From contig NZ_AP018449.1 of NCBI RefSeq assembly GCF_003966895.1, forward strand, positions 4,419,501 to 4,483,500: a stretch of 64,000 bases of DNA, read 5' to 3'. The number at the start of each line of letters is the position of its first letter. The stretch's first letter is position 1. Positions 39,401 to 42,078 of this stretch are shown piece after piece. Source of the stretch: Methylomusa anaerophila (GTDB lineage Bacteria > Bacillota > Negativicutes > Sporomusales > Sporomusaceae). The notes beneath the pieces were generated by a model. That model made no database searches, was not told the origin of the DNA, and was given only the letters and a program-made list of their open reading frames with translations. The translations under genes were made by a program, and so were the position numbers.

Positions 39401-39429
39401 GGATAAGCTTGAGTTTCGTTAGCTTCCAT
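18448..39429 (-). CDS. Trans-AT PKS, first protein of line A: (KS-DH-KR-ACP)x3-KS-DH0-ACP-KS-DH-KR
   Basis: This 6993-aa protein has five modules and no AT. KS1 (about 24-459) has the unusual active site IDAACSGSLNA and no loading domain before it. Approximate domain starts: DH1 650, KR1 1131, ACP1 1430; KS2 1517, DH2 2149, KR2 2635, ACP2 2925; KS3 3020, DH3 3650, KR3 4123, ACP3 4411; KS4 4515, DH4 5136, ACP4 5480; KS5 5587, DH5 6213, KR5 6695. DH1, 2, 3 and 5 keep HxxxGxxxxP and HPxLLDxALQ. DH4 reads HPGLMGAALQ, its catalytic Asp replaced by Gly (codon 23413-23415), and that module lacks a KR. The KRs keep GGxGGLG and the Tyr of GQADYAAAN; Asp in the IRDN stretch suggests B-type (D-hydroxyl) products. 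The protein stops after KR5 with a docking helix (ARISNGEVSDAEVERIVLAL); its ACP is on the next protein. An earlier ATG (39457-39459) lacks a ribosome site; AAGGAG precedes the ATG used. Confidence 0.94.
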   Translation of the reverse strand: MEANETQAYPGKDQEEMQKAEQTDIAVIGMACRFPGALNYEEFWCNLRQGRSSIQEIPRERWEWERFWGDPREINKSNSKWGGFIADVDAFDADFFSFSPREAEVMDPQQRIMLELAWACLEDAGMVPSCLSGRKVGVYLGVFNFDYKELQERQFRPIETYYSTGTAAVVIANRISHYFNFKGPSIPIDAACSGSLNAIHLAMQSIRLGECSMALAGGINLLLTPTRHISFSKTGMLSPSGSCKTFDENADGYVRSEGAGIILLKPLAKAIEDRDPICGILKGSAVNHNGKTHTLTYPNPDAQADVIVEAQRQARVAPESISYIEAHGTGTPKGDPIEFQGLLKAFAAFSSQAEPKARKNYCGLGSAKTNIGHLEAAAGIAGVIKVLLSMKHQQLPGLQNFTQLNHRITSENSPFYFINQLQAWKTPEDKNSQPIPRRAGVSSFGFGGTNSHVVLEEAPVIAGHAGQELPYYLICLSAKTEAILRQKEKDLQHWLEEKGQEYKLIDMSATLLMGREHFQIRSAFVVTDVQELREKIKQVLEKGEAEGYFTKSDMGKGKQIRPLLTELGKKIIKELRTNKLKGEQEYGNKLMALAELYANGYNPDWKMLFPENNIRRVNLPTYPFARERYWLSGNGTETCGPLTGCGTPAVLHPLLQQNTSDFWEQRFSPTFTGQEFFLADHVINGQRILPGVAYLEMVRAAVEQAAGELREEQAGLQLKNVVWVRPVAIREQPLTVHIGLCPEDNGDIAYEVYSRPETADAEPVVYSRGSAALSPPAEAPALDLKALLAECSQNSFSSSQCYEAFKTVGFAYGPGLQGIEKVYAGQGQVLAKLSLPAALADTKERFVLHPSLLDAALQASLMLNPGEVKPALPFALQKLEIFGKCPAAMWAVVRYSGGSQAGDKAPKLDIDLCDGQGHVCVRLKGLSLRGPAGEAGAAESSATLGILMLAPVWQERAIDQNAAVPGYVKHLVMLCETSETLRENIENRMNGVRCITLQSKQNGIEERFQNYAVEIFEEIRSVFKDKPLDRVLIQIVVPIRAEQQLFSGFIGLLQTARLENPKLIGQLIEIEADDDAAGIIAKLQENSRSPLDNRIRYQDGKRWVAGWREVETAAERVKIPWKDGGIYLISGGAGGLGLIFVREIARQVKDATLILTGRSALNEDKEAQLKPLAAAGARIVYRQADVTREQEVAGLIRSIGKEFGSLNGIIHSAGVIRDNFILKKSREEMQAVLAPKVSGLVNLDQASRDLPLDFFICFSSVAGAVGNMGQADYAAANAFMDAYAGYRNSLAAANQRYGQTLSINWPLWQEGGMQVDAGTEKMLLQSMGMAAMGTATGIRALYQGLAAGKDQVMVMEGNLARMKQKLFSQTTPPAALQSPRDSEIAGSPTKINTGSLLNKIEAALMQTVAKLLKVKPESIDVDTELKEYGFDSITFTEFANQINEEYKLELAPTIFFEHSNLNSFAKYLTEEYQTVLAVQFTVPAGEEEAEEIEKPAGKKQRSRLAGRVALAAAQPAATVSEPIAIIGMSGKFPLAGDLDEFWENLVAGRDCITEIPPDRWDWREYYGDPATEANKTNVKWGGFIDGVAEFDPLFFGISPREAQLMDPQQRLLMTYVWKAMEDAGYAARSLAGTQTGIFVGTIGSGYSGLIAQANIAIEGYTSTGTVPSVGPNRMSYFLNIHGPSEPIETACSSSLVAIHRAVSALENGSCEMAIAGGVNTILTPDFHISFNKAGMLSEDGRCKTFSDQANGYGRGEGVGMIFLRRLKDAEAAGDHIYGVIRATAENHGGRATSLTAPNPKAQAELLKAAYTKAGIDPRTVSYIEAHGTGTKLGDPIEINGLKTAFTELYQAAGDSQVAGSHCGLGSVKTNIGHLEFAAGIAGVIKVLLQLKHKTLVKSLHCDTVNPYIRLQDSPFYIVGETKEWKPLQNAAGRDIPRRAGVNSFGFGGVNAHVVIEEYISREQGRPPIPVPAGKPAIIVLSAKNEERLVEQAQQLLAAIEEEEFAGISLADIAYTLQVGRDAMEERLGVIVGSVRELADKLQAFVAGREGVAGLYRGQAKHNKETLAVFAGDEDLQTTIDVWIGKGKYEKLLALWVKGLIFDWSKLYGDSKPRRISLPTYPFAREHYWVAETGPKSAGSVGAALAPAAIHPLLQQNTSDFSVQRFSSTFTGREFFLADHVINGQRILPGVAYLEMARAAVARATGILKAEQTRIRLKNVTWVRPIAVGEQPVEVQIGLFPEDNGEVAYEIYGKPVGGTAEPLLHSQGSAVISSPGEIPALDLKVLQAECSQSSLTSGQCYEAFKAMGIDYGPGHQGVETVHIGLRQVLAKLSLPASVSYTKDQFVLHPSLLDAALQASLALLPGPDAMTGKIPLKPMLPFALDELEIFSSSAAAMWAVVRGSDGSQAGDKVQKLDIDLCDGQGNVYVRLKGLSLLRLAGEAGAAESPATLGTLMLAPVWQERAIDQNATVPGYVKHLVMLCETNETLRKNIENRMNGVRCIILQSKQNGIEERFQNYAVEIFAEIQSVFKDKPLDRVLIQVVVPIRAEQQLFSGFIGLLQTARLENPKLIGQLIEIEADDDAERIIAKLQENSRSPLDNRIRYQDGKRWVAGWREVEAAERVKIPWKDGGIYLISGGAGGLGLIFAREIARQAKDATLILTGRSALNEDKEAQLKPLAAAGARIVYRQADVTREQEVAGLIRSIGKEFGSLNGIIHSAGVIRDNFILKKSREEMQAVLAPKVSGLVNLDQASRDLPLDFFICFSSVAGAVGNMGQADYAAANAFMDAYAGYRNSLAAANQRCGQTLSINWPLWQEGGMQVDAGTEKMLLQSMGMAAMGTATGIRALYQGLAAGKDQVMVMEGNLARMKQKLLSTTAAAASPSRIDTGSLQDKVQAALLQNVSELLKVKPEDIDAGTELKEYGFDSITFTEFANQINEEYKLELTPAIFFEHPHLNSFAKYLTEEYQAVLAVQFVVSAGGDTPVPAGEEEAEEIEKPADKKQRSRLAGRVALFPAQPAATVSEPIAIIGMSGKFPLAGDLGEFWENLVAGRDCITEIPPDRWDWREYYGDPATEANKTNVKWGGFIDGVAEFDPLFFGISPREAQLMDPQQRLLMTYVWKAMEDAGYAARSLAGTKTGIFTGTMSSDYRVLVSQADGIEGYTSTGTVPSVGPNRMSYFLNIHGPSEPIETACSSSLVAIHRAVSALENGSCEMAIAGGVNTILTPDFHISFNKAGMLSEDGRCKTFSDQANGYGRGEGVGMIFLRRLQDAEAAGDHIYGVIRATAENHGGRANSLTAPNPKAQAELLKDAYTKAGIDPRTVSYIEAHGTGTELGDPIEINGLKTAFKELYQAAGGSLVAEAHCGLGSVKTNIGHLELAAGIAGVIKVLLQLKHKTLVKSLHCDTVNPYIRLQDSPFYIVGETKEWKPLQNAAGRDIPRRAGVSSFGFGGVNAHVVIEEYTPKGQNWPPIPVPAGKPAIIVLSAKNEERLVEQAQQLLAAIRKEEFAGISLADIAYTLQVGRDAMEERLGVIVESVGELAEKLQAFVAGREGVAGLYRGQAKHNKETLAVFAGDEDLQTTIDVWIGKGKYEKLLALWVKGLIFDWSKLYGDSKPRRISLPTYPFARERYWVAETGPKSAGSVGAALAPAAIHPLLQQNTSDFSVQRFSSTFTGREFFLADHVINGQRILPGVAYLEMVRAAVEQAAGELREEQAGLQLKNTVWVRPVAIREQPLTVHIGLCPEDNGDIAYEVYSRPETADAEPVVYSRGSAALSPPAEAPALDLKALLAECSQNSFSSSQCYEAFKTVGFAYGPGLQGIEKVYAGQGQVLARLSLPAALADTKDRFVLHPSLLDAALQASLMLNPGEVKPALPFALQKLEIFGKCPAAMWAVVRYSGGSQAGDKAPKLDIDLCDGQGNICVRLKGLSLRGLADEAGAAETGTNTGTLLLHPCWQEQSAAPAAILPGYDQHLVILGEGASVFRESIETAMTGVRCLTLESPPKGMAERFQTYAIQALEEIRRLLREKPLGKVLIQIVVPQLFSGLAGLLQTARLENPKLIGQLIEIEAGDDAAGIIAKLQENSRSPLDNRIRYQDGKRWVAGWREVETGEERVKIPWKDGGIYLISGGTGGLGLIFAKEIAGQVKDATLILTGRSALNEDKEAQLKQLAAAGAQIVYRQADVTREQEVAGLIRSIGEEFGSLNGIIHSAGVIRDNFILKKSREEMQAVLAPKVSGLVNLDQASRDLPLDFFICFSSVAGAVGNMGQADYAAANAFMDTYAGYRNSLAAANQRCGQTLSINWPLWQEGGMQVDAGTEKMLLQSMGMAVMGTATGIRALYQGLASGKDQVMVMEGNLARMKQKLLSTTAAAASPSRIDTGSLQDKVQAALLQSVSELLKVKPEDIDAGTELKEYGFDSITFTEFANQINEEYKLELTPIIFFEHPQLNSFVAYLIEEYQAVFAAQFGLQTQTTAEFPVAATETAAEKAAKPAGKKQCSRFDKMMALAAAQPAATVSEPIAIIGMSGKFPLAGDLNEFWENLVAGRDCITEIPPDRWDWREYYGDPATEANKTNVKWGGFIDGVAEFDPLFFGISPREAQLMDPQQRLLMTYVWKAMEDAGYAARSLAGTKTGIFTGTMSSDYRVLVSQADGIEGYTSTGTVPSVGPNRMSYFLNIHGPSEPIETACSSSLVAIHRAVSALENGSCEMAIAGGVNTILTPDFHISFNKAGMLSEDGRCKTFSDQANGYGRGEGVGMIFLRRLKDAEAAGDHIYGVIRATAENHGGRANSLTAPNPKAQAELLKDAYTKAGIDPRTVSYIEAHGTGTELGDPIEINGLKTAFKELYQAAGGSLVAEAHCGLGSVKTNIGHLELAAGIAGVIKVLLQLKHKTLVKSLHCDTVNPYIRLQDSPFYILRETKEWKPLQNAAGRDIPRRAGVSSFGFGGVNAHVVIEEYTPKGQNRPPIPVPAGKPAIIVLSAKNEERLVEQAQQLLATIRKEEFAGISLADIAYTLQVGRDAMEERLGVIVESVRELADKLQAFAAGREGVADLYRGQAKRDRETLAKFAADEDMANIIDVWIGKGKYEKILDFWVKGLSLDWDKLYGDVRPSRISLPTYPFAKERYWVGKPDSKADNTAMLTTALHPLLHQNTSDLSGQRFTSTFTGREFFLADHGMTGRRVLPAVACLEMARAAVERAAGVPGERETGIRLKQVVWDRPITVEERPGPVHISLFPGDNGEIAYEIYSESGEVDTELIIHSQGTAALSSAKEVPALDLRALQAQCNQSILSAGQGCEGPQVMEPDHGPECGTFEKVYVGPDQVLAKLCLPAYVPETQGQFVLHPGLMGAALQALTNFMTGAGDGKTLLPLALRELEIFSHDVPAAWAVIRRSADGAADGRGRFDIDLCGEQGNVCVRMKGFSFRVPAGEAGLQEFSQTHGQPSREPLPPVEPEPLREKTLHQLKGVLGEVTKLGLGQIDADEPLEAYGIDSLMITRLNQKLAAVFGELSKTLFYEYQTLAALAEYLSTNHPQACRQWTGLEEPGASLPAAESAPGLPGAGQVPVLTSLAGKTKTRKKKVWGFAVTAPGRESREPIAIIGISGRYPQAGTLREYWENLQNGRDCITEIPNERWPLEGFYLPDSQAAPAQGRSYSKWGGFVTGFAEFDPLFFNMSPREALNMDPQERLFIESCWEALEDAGYTREQLAVTCNRRVGVFAGITKTGFNLYGPELWKQGEQIFPYTSFSSVANRISYLFNLQGPSMPVDTMCSSSLTAIHEACEHLYRGECEMAIAGGVNLYLHPSSYVGLCGQQMLSASGQCQSFGQGGDGFVPGEGVGAVILKPLARAIADGDRIYALIRGTGINHGGKTNGYTVPNPKAQGELIRATLDKAGVNARAVSYIEAHGTGTKLGDPIEITGLTQAFRQDTQDTGYCAIGSVKSNIGHGEAAAGIAGITKIVLQMQQQKLVPSLHARELNPNINFAQTPFVVQQELGEWKRPVVESNGESREYPRIAGISSFGAGGANAHVVLEEYRGAERPVIEITPRKPAVIVLSAKDKERLQEQARQLLAAIQERPLTDGDLADMAYTLQVGREAMEERLGLVAGSMEEAARKLGAFLAGQDGREDLYQGQVKANRGMLDSMTADEDMMKTVETWVAKGKYAKILDLWVKGLNVDWHKLYGETKPRRISLPTYPFARERYWLPAIDTKAGGALTAPTIETVLHPLVQRNTSTFSGQRFSSTFTGQEFFLADHIIKGRRVLPGAAYLEMARAAVEQAVEDFQPGRTGIRLQNVVWVRPLAVGEQPVPVHISLYPEDNGEIAYEIYSEPENADAEPIVHSQGSAALSPLAAVPVRDIKVLQAQCSESILVAGECYEAFRAMGIDYGPGHRGIEMVYAGQEQVLAKLSLPAAVMDTKDRFILHPGLLDSALQASLGLVMAAGDKRGKVPPQPALPFALQELAIFGACPAVMWALVRYSEGSKAEDRVPSLDIDLCDEQGNVCVKLKGFIARILESEADSAGTLLLSPSWQEATGEGTVAPDYAGHLVILCESDKISREIQEILEAQTNGVRCLTLESGQKGLKERFQACAVQAFAQIQRILTAKPQGNVLVQIVVGSRDEQRLFAGLAGLLKTARLENPKLIGQLIEIEPGEGPAAIIAKLEANSRSPNDSHIRYQDGQRLLAGWSEVEVSQAAVSLPWKDQGVYLITGGAGGLGLIFAAEIAHKTKDAALILTGRSPLSEEKQGKLKELAALGARVAYRQADVADRQAVAGLIKSIKGEFGDIHGIIHSAGIIRDNFIIKKTREQFLEVLVPKVAGLVNLDEAGRDLNLDFFIVFSSLAGSFGNIGQADYAAANAFMDAYVRYRNALVAENQRRGRTLSINWPLWQEGGMHVDTERAKLMQQTTGMVAMQTAAGIQALYQGFAAGKEQVLVMEGNVMQLRNFMGLKSNSISNSNSMAFGEFGNVMAKDEAAEFNGDSYDFYLRLAARISNGEVSDAEVERIVLALN
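24360..25925 (-). repeat. Near-identical KS block, copy D (module 4)
   Basis: By eye the KS4-coding DNA matches the blocks at 28381-30375 and 61804-64000 almost base for base over more than 1.4 kb, including the variable stretch that reads NADGIEG-like in the protein. It differs from copy B in that stretch. Confidence 0.8.
26330..27260 (-). repeat. Near-identical KR block, copy 3
   Basis: KR3-coding DNA is nearly identical to 30800-31770 and 35330-36290. It keeps one in-frame difference (GGTGGLG instead of GGAGGLG). Confidence 0.75.
27610..28480 (-). repeat. Near-identical DH block, copy 3
   Basis: DH3-coding DNA matches the DH1 block at 36600-37400 with few changes, while DH2 lying between them is clearly more different. 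The copy order is therefore not simple tandem duplication. Confidence 0.75.
28381..30375 (-). repeat. Near-identical KS block, copy A (module 3)
   Basis: The run from the end of DH2-type sequence through KS3 matches copy B at an offset of exactly 4500 nt over its first 900 nt or so (28381 to 32881 are identical lines), then matches copies C and D better in the middle of the KS. Confidence 0.8.
30800..31770 (-). repeat. Near-identical KR block, copy 2
   Basis: KR2-coding DNA, nearly identical to copies 1 and 3. Its upstream part (31740-32060) is closest to copy 1, whereas copy 3 differs there. Confidence 0.75.
33043..35242 (-). repeat. Near-identical KS-ACP block, copy B (modules 1/2)
   Basis: This spans the end of DH2, KS2 and the ACP1 linker. 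Both ends match copy C (61804-64000) with only a few base changes, yet the internal patches at 33530-33560 and 34450-34520 are copy-B-specific. Confidence 0.8.
35330..36290 (-). repeat. Near-identical KR block, copy 1
   Basis: KR1-coding DNA, nearly identical to 30800-31770 and extending into the same flanking sequence up to about 36560. Confidence 0.75.
36600..37400 (-). repeat. Near-identical DH block, copy 1
   Basis: DH1-coding DNA, matching 27610-28480 in module 3. Confidence 0.75.
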
Positions 39430-39494
39430 AAACTTCTCCTTGTCTGTAATATAGTACATTCTTGCAAGCGCATGATATTATTAAATAGATAGGA

Positions 39495-39531
39495 ACCCCT
39501 CTGTTTATGAAAAAACCTTAAACAGAGAGGT
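39495..39531 (-). promoter_or_regulatory. Long hairpin in the PKS operon leader
   Basis: On the minus strand 13 consecutive pairs (39531-39519 with 39507-39495, one G-U) close an 11-nt loop. It is followed by GGGGTTCC rather than a U-run, so it is not a normal terminator. It lies about 65 nt before the start codon of the 6993-aa PKS. Confidence 0.6.
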
Positions 39532-39574
39532 CCCTCGCTAACCCAGATAAAATCCTTTGGCCAAGGATCAAGAA

Positions 39575-39587
39575 AATCGTTACGATT
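39575..39587. promoter_or_regulatory. Operator-like dyad AATCGT-T-ACGATT
   Basis: A perfect 6-bp inverted repeat around one central base, about 150 nt upstream of the line A operon. It could be a regulator site; no regulator gene is in the window. Confidence 0.35.
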
Positions 39588-39875
39588 GACTTTTTAAATA
39601 CAAAAGCTGTCCTTATAAAAGGATAAAAAGGCAAACAGAAACTGTTGAGACAGAAATACCTCAACTATATCGCCTTATGACTTTTCCTGAGTCTTTCCCT
39701 GCGCCTCCGCAATTGAAATTTCAGAAAAAGTTATAATTCATCCCTGTTGGAGCCCGTTAGCATACATCCCCTATCTTTTGATAGGCTTGTATATATTTTA
39801 CCATCTGGATTATGTTTTTTTGTAAAATTATTGTTATAATAATTAGAATTTATAGCCTGCATGGCTATTATGCAG

Positions 39876-39911
39876 CCAAGTACCCTGGAGAGCAATCTCC
39901 AGGGTACTTGG
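39876..39911. terminator. 16-bp perfect hairpin after the ABC permease gene
   Basis: CCAAGTACCCTGGAGA pairs perfectly with 39896-39911 around a GCAA loop. It begins 32 nt after the permease stop on the minus strand. There is no U-run on either side, so it may act as an RNA-end stabiliser or a weak terminator that separates the importer from the PKS operon. Confidence 0.6.
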
Positions 39912-39942
39912 ATTTGGCTGGATTCGGAATTTTGATATGCTG

Positions 39943-40692
39943 CTATCCTTTTTGCAATTTCCAGCGCAGCAGATATTGCGCCAAACGGTTATAAAAAATC
40001 ATGAGCACAAATACGACTGCGCCCATAACCAATATCCCGGCAACTACCCGGTGATAATCGGCAAAATCCGCAAAATATTTGATATACCACCCCAACCCGC
40101 TGGTAGCGCCTATCATTTCAGCCGCAGCCAACAGGATAAAGGCCATAACCAGACTGATCGTACCGCCGGTAAGAATATGCGGCATAGCGCCGGGCAGCAA
40201 AATGCGCAGCAACATGGTAGAGTAACCGACTCCCAGCGTCCGGGCCGAATTAATTATTCCCTGCTCCACAGCCTGTACGCCGGATACCGTGTTAATAAAC
40301 AACGGCCAGAAGGCGCCGACAAAAATGATAAAAGCGGAAGACATTTTAAAGGTCGGCAGTATGGCCACGGCATAAGGGATATAGACAATAGGCGGTATAG
40401 GCCCGAGAATGTTCATTACCGGTTCAATAAGGGAATAGAGGCGCCTGTTCCACCCCACTATTAATCCTAATGGAATTGCAGTAACCAGCGCCAGCAGACA
40501 ACCGTAAAACAGAAGATTAAACGAGCTAACCAAACTTTTCGTAAAAACGTCCCGGTCTTCAATAATCAGCTTGAAAACTGTTTGCGGCGAAGGATAAAGC
40601 AGAGGATCCAGCAGCTTAAGACCAGTAATGAGTTCCCATAAAGCCAGCACCAGGCCCAATAAGATCAGACGGTCTCTCATTTTTTCCGTCAT
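39943..40692 (-). CDS. ABC importer permease, nitrate/sulfonate/taurine type
   Basis: The 249-aa inner-membrane protein has about six hydrophobic segments and the EAA-type loop SARTLGVGYSTMLLRILLPG near residue 145, which contacts the ATPase. It resembles SsuC/TauC/NrtB permeases that import sulfonates, taurine, nitrate or thiamine precursors. Its ATG overlaps the ATPase stop (ATGA), so the two are translationally coupled. The shared leader with cysK favours a sulfur source as substrate (inference). No substrate-binding protein gene is adjacent. Confidence 0.88.
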   Translation of the reverse strand: MTEKMRDRLILLGLVLALWELITGLKLLDPLLYPSPQTVFKLIIEDRDVFTKSLVSSFNLLFYGCLLALVTAIPLGLIVGWNRRLYSLIEPVMNILGPIPPIVYIPYAVAILPTFKMSSAFIIFVGAFWPLFINTVSGVQAVEQGIINSARTLGVGYSTMLLRILLPGAMPHILTGGTISLVMAFILLAAAEMIGATSGLGWYIKYFADFADYHRVVAGILVMGAVVFVLMIFYNRLAQYLLRWKLQKG

Positions 40693-41483
40693 ATTCCCTC
40701 CCCTCCTTCCACCTTAGCCAATTCTCCAATCAGGTCATCCTGCAGTAAGGACAAGATATCGTTGCGCAGTTCCTGGTATTTTTTATCATGAACAAGGTAG
40801 TTGCGTTTGCGGGGACGGTCAAACGGGACTTCCAGTATTCGCCGCACCTTTCCCGGTCCGGGGGTAAAGATGACAATCCGGTCTGCCAGGTAAATAGCCT
40901 CATCGATATCATGGGTAACCAGAAACACTGTTTTCTTCCCGCCGCCTTCCTGCCATAGCCGCAGCAGCAAGTCCTGCAAGTAGATACGGTTTTTGGCGTC
41001 AACCGCCCCGAAGGGTTCATCCATGAGGTAAACCGGCGCCCCCAGGGCAAAAGCCCTGGCAATGGCTACCCGTTGTTTCATTCCTCCCGACAGTTCACCG
41101 GGATATTTGTGGGCGGCATCGGCGACACCCACCAGTTTCAGATAATCCAAAGCCTGCTTTTTCCCTGCGGCCCCTGCCCGCTTTAGGGCAAATTTAATGT
41201 TATCCAGCGCCGTCATCCAGGGAAACAGGGAATAATCCTGGAATACTACCGCCCGGTCCGGGCCCGGCCCGTGAATTGGTTTACCGTCAAGAAGGACCGT
41301 CCCGCTACTGGGCTCAATCAGCCCGGCCAGCAATGCAATAGTAGAACTTTTACCGCAGCCGCTTGGTCCCACAACAGCAATGAACTCCCCTTCCTGTATT
41401 GTCAAAGAGACGTTATCCAAAGCGGGGCGATTACTTTCCCTAGAGTAACTGAGCGATATTCCTTCCAGAGTTAATAGAGCCAT
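40689..41483 (-). CDS. ABC importer ATP-binding protein, sulfonate/taurine type
   Basis: The 264-aa ATPase has Walker A GPSGCGKSS (near 39), Q-loop VFQDYSLFPW (near 80), signature LSGGMKQR (near 130), Walker B VYLMDEPFGAVD (near 150) and the His switch VTHD (near 185). It belongs to the SsuB/TauB/NrtD branch and would power the adjacent permease. The ATG at 41483 lies 6 nt after a GGGGGG ribosome site; a TTG one codon upstream is less likely. The promoter and leader lie about 280-390 nt upstream. In these operons a periplasmic binding protein is normal; here it is missing. Confidence 0.9.
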   Translation of the reverse strand: MALLTLEGISLSYSRESNRPALDNVSLTIQEGEFIAVVGPSGCGKSSTIALLAGLIEPSSGTVLLDGKPIHGPGPDRAVVFQDYSLFPWMTALDNIKFALKRAGAAGKKQALDYLKLVGVADAAHKYPGELSGGMKQRVAIARAFALGAPVYLMDEPFGAVDAKNRIYLQDLLLRLWQEGGGKKTVFLVTHDIDEAIYLADRIVIFTPGPGKVRRILEVPFDRPRKRNYLVHDKKYQELRNDILSLLQDDLIGELAKVEGGEGI

Positions 41484-41756
41484 CAAGCTCCCCCCTTATA
41501 ATCTGTTTTTCACCTTAAACGGGGAACTTGCTTATAAACGCCATTCCGATGTCCTTGCGGCATGTTTACTTCAACCAAGTGCCCATACGAATGTCTCGTA
41601 GGCGACGGAAGCATCTGACGATTCTAAGCAAACCCCATGCCGCTAATGCGGCACATCAAAAGAACGAAAATTGGTTTATGTCGAATTCCGAATTTGCTGG
41701 CGAGGGTAGGTTGGGTCAACTTGGTGCTTCAAGCCTGCTCATATTATTTTTGGGGA
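41484..41756. other. Intergenic stretch between the leader terminator and the ABC ATPase
   Basis: About 270 nt with no supportable gene. It contains the dyad TGCCGC-TAAT-GCGGCA near 41638-41653. Any transcript from the promoter at 41841-41869 must cross it to reach the ATPase gene. I see no binding-protein remnant. Confidence 0.5.
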
Positions 41757-41805
41757 AAACAAAAAGAGGCAGTCAGGGGCTATAAAAACAGCCACCGACT
41801 GCCTC
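41757..41805 (-). terminator. Leader terminator hairpin of the ABC importer
   Basis: On the minus strand a 9-bp lower stem (GAGGCAGTC with GACTGCCTC), a short internal loop and a 6-bp upper stem are followed by TTTTTGTTTT. This is a good intrinsic terminator placed about 270 nt before the ATPase gene, so the leader can shut the importer off early. Confidence 0.8.
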
Positions 41806-41820
41806 CGGTTTTCCGGTCAG
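41766..41820 (-). promoter_or_regulatory. Structured leader RNA, second copy of the cysK leader
   Basis: A CCGG-AAAA-CCGG hairpin is followed at once by the long hairpin, exactly as at 432-497. Differences keep pairing: a lower-stem G-U in cysK is G-C here, and an upper-stem U-G is C-G. That is modest covariation support for a real RNA structure. The two genes it precedes suggest a sulfur-responsive element. Confidence 0.6.
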
Positions 41821-41840
41821 CAAAACTCCTAATTGTTTTT

Positions 41841-41869
41841 ACGATAACATATGAGTTTCATCCTGTCAA
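41841..41869 (-). promoter_or_regulatory. Promoter of the ABC importer leader
   Basis: On the minus strand TTGACA (41869-41864), a 17-nt spacer and TATCGT (41846-41841). The flanking TTGCTTGACA equals that of the cysK promoter. Confidence 0.7.
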
Positions 41870-42078
41870 GCAAGAACTTATTATCGCGCCTTTTCCTGTT
41901 CCTGCTCACTAATCGATAAATTTTTTTAATGTTTATATTAACACTTGTTCTAACGATATGCGTTTACAGCTTATGCACGGCGCCAAAAATAGTCCTAACA
42001 GAAAAGTCAAATTCATTCCCAGATGTCTTTTTTACTGCCAATATAATATCTTTTCGGCAATTTTGGAGTTACTTAATA
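41870..42078. other. AT-rich gap after the RND gene
   Basis: About 210 nt between the RND stop and the importer promoter. I see no gene and no clear terminator here. Confidence 0.4.

Larger units (their letters stand above)
39430..39875. other. Intergenic leader region upstream of the 36-kb line A operon
   Basis: These 446 nt hold no credible gene. On the minus strand they form the long 5' region of the line A operon and contain several dyads: 39495-39531 (13-bp RNA hairpin), 39552-39568 (ATCCTT/AAGGAT), 39575-39587 (AATCGT-T-ACGATT) and 39611-39624 (TCCTT/AAGGA). I could not pick out a convincing -35/-10 pair. The AT-rich stretch at 39790-39850 is the likeliest promoter zone. Confidence 0.55.

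Noticed and set aside
39430-39459. Ten-residue N-terminal extension of the 6993-aa PKS (MYYITDKEKF)
   Set aside because: No ribosome site precedes the ATG at 39459, while AAGGAG lies just before the ATG at 39429.
39460-39875. T-box or SAM riboswitch in the PKS leader
   Set aside because: No T-box AGGGTGG core and no S-box core could be found; only simple dyads.
41528-41785. Plus-strand open frame of 85 aa between the importer and the RND gene
   Set aside because: It has no ribosome site or recognisable domain, and its 3' end runs through the conserved leader hairpin of the importer.
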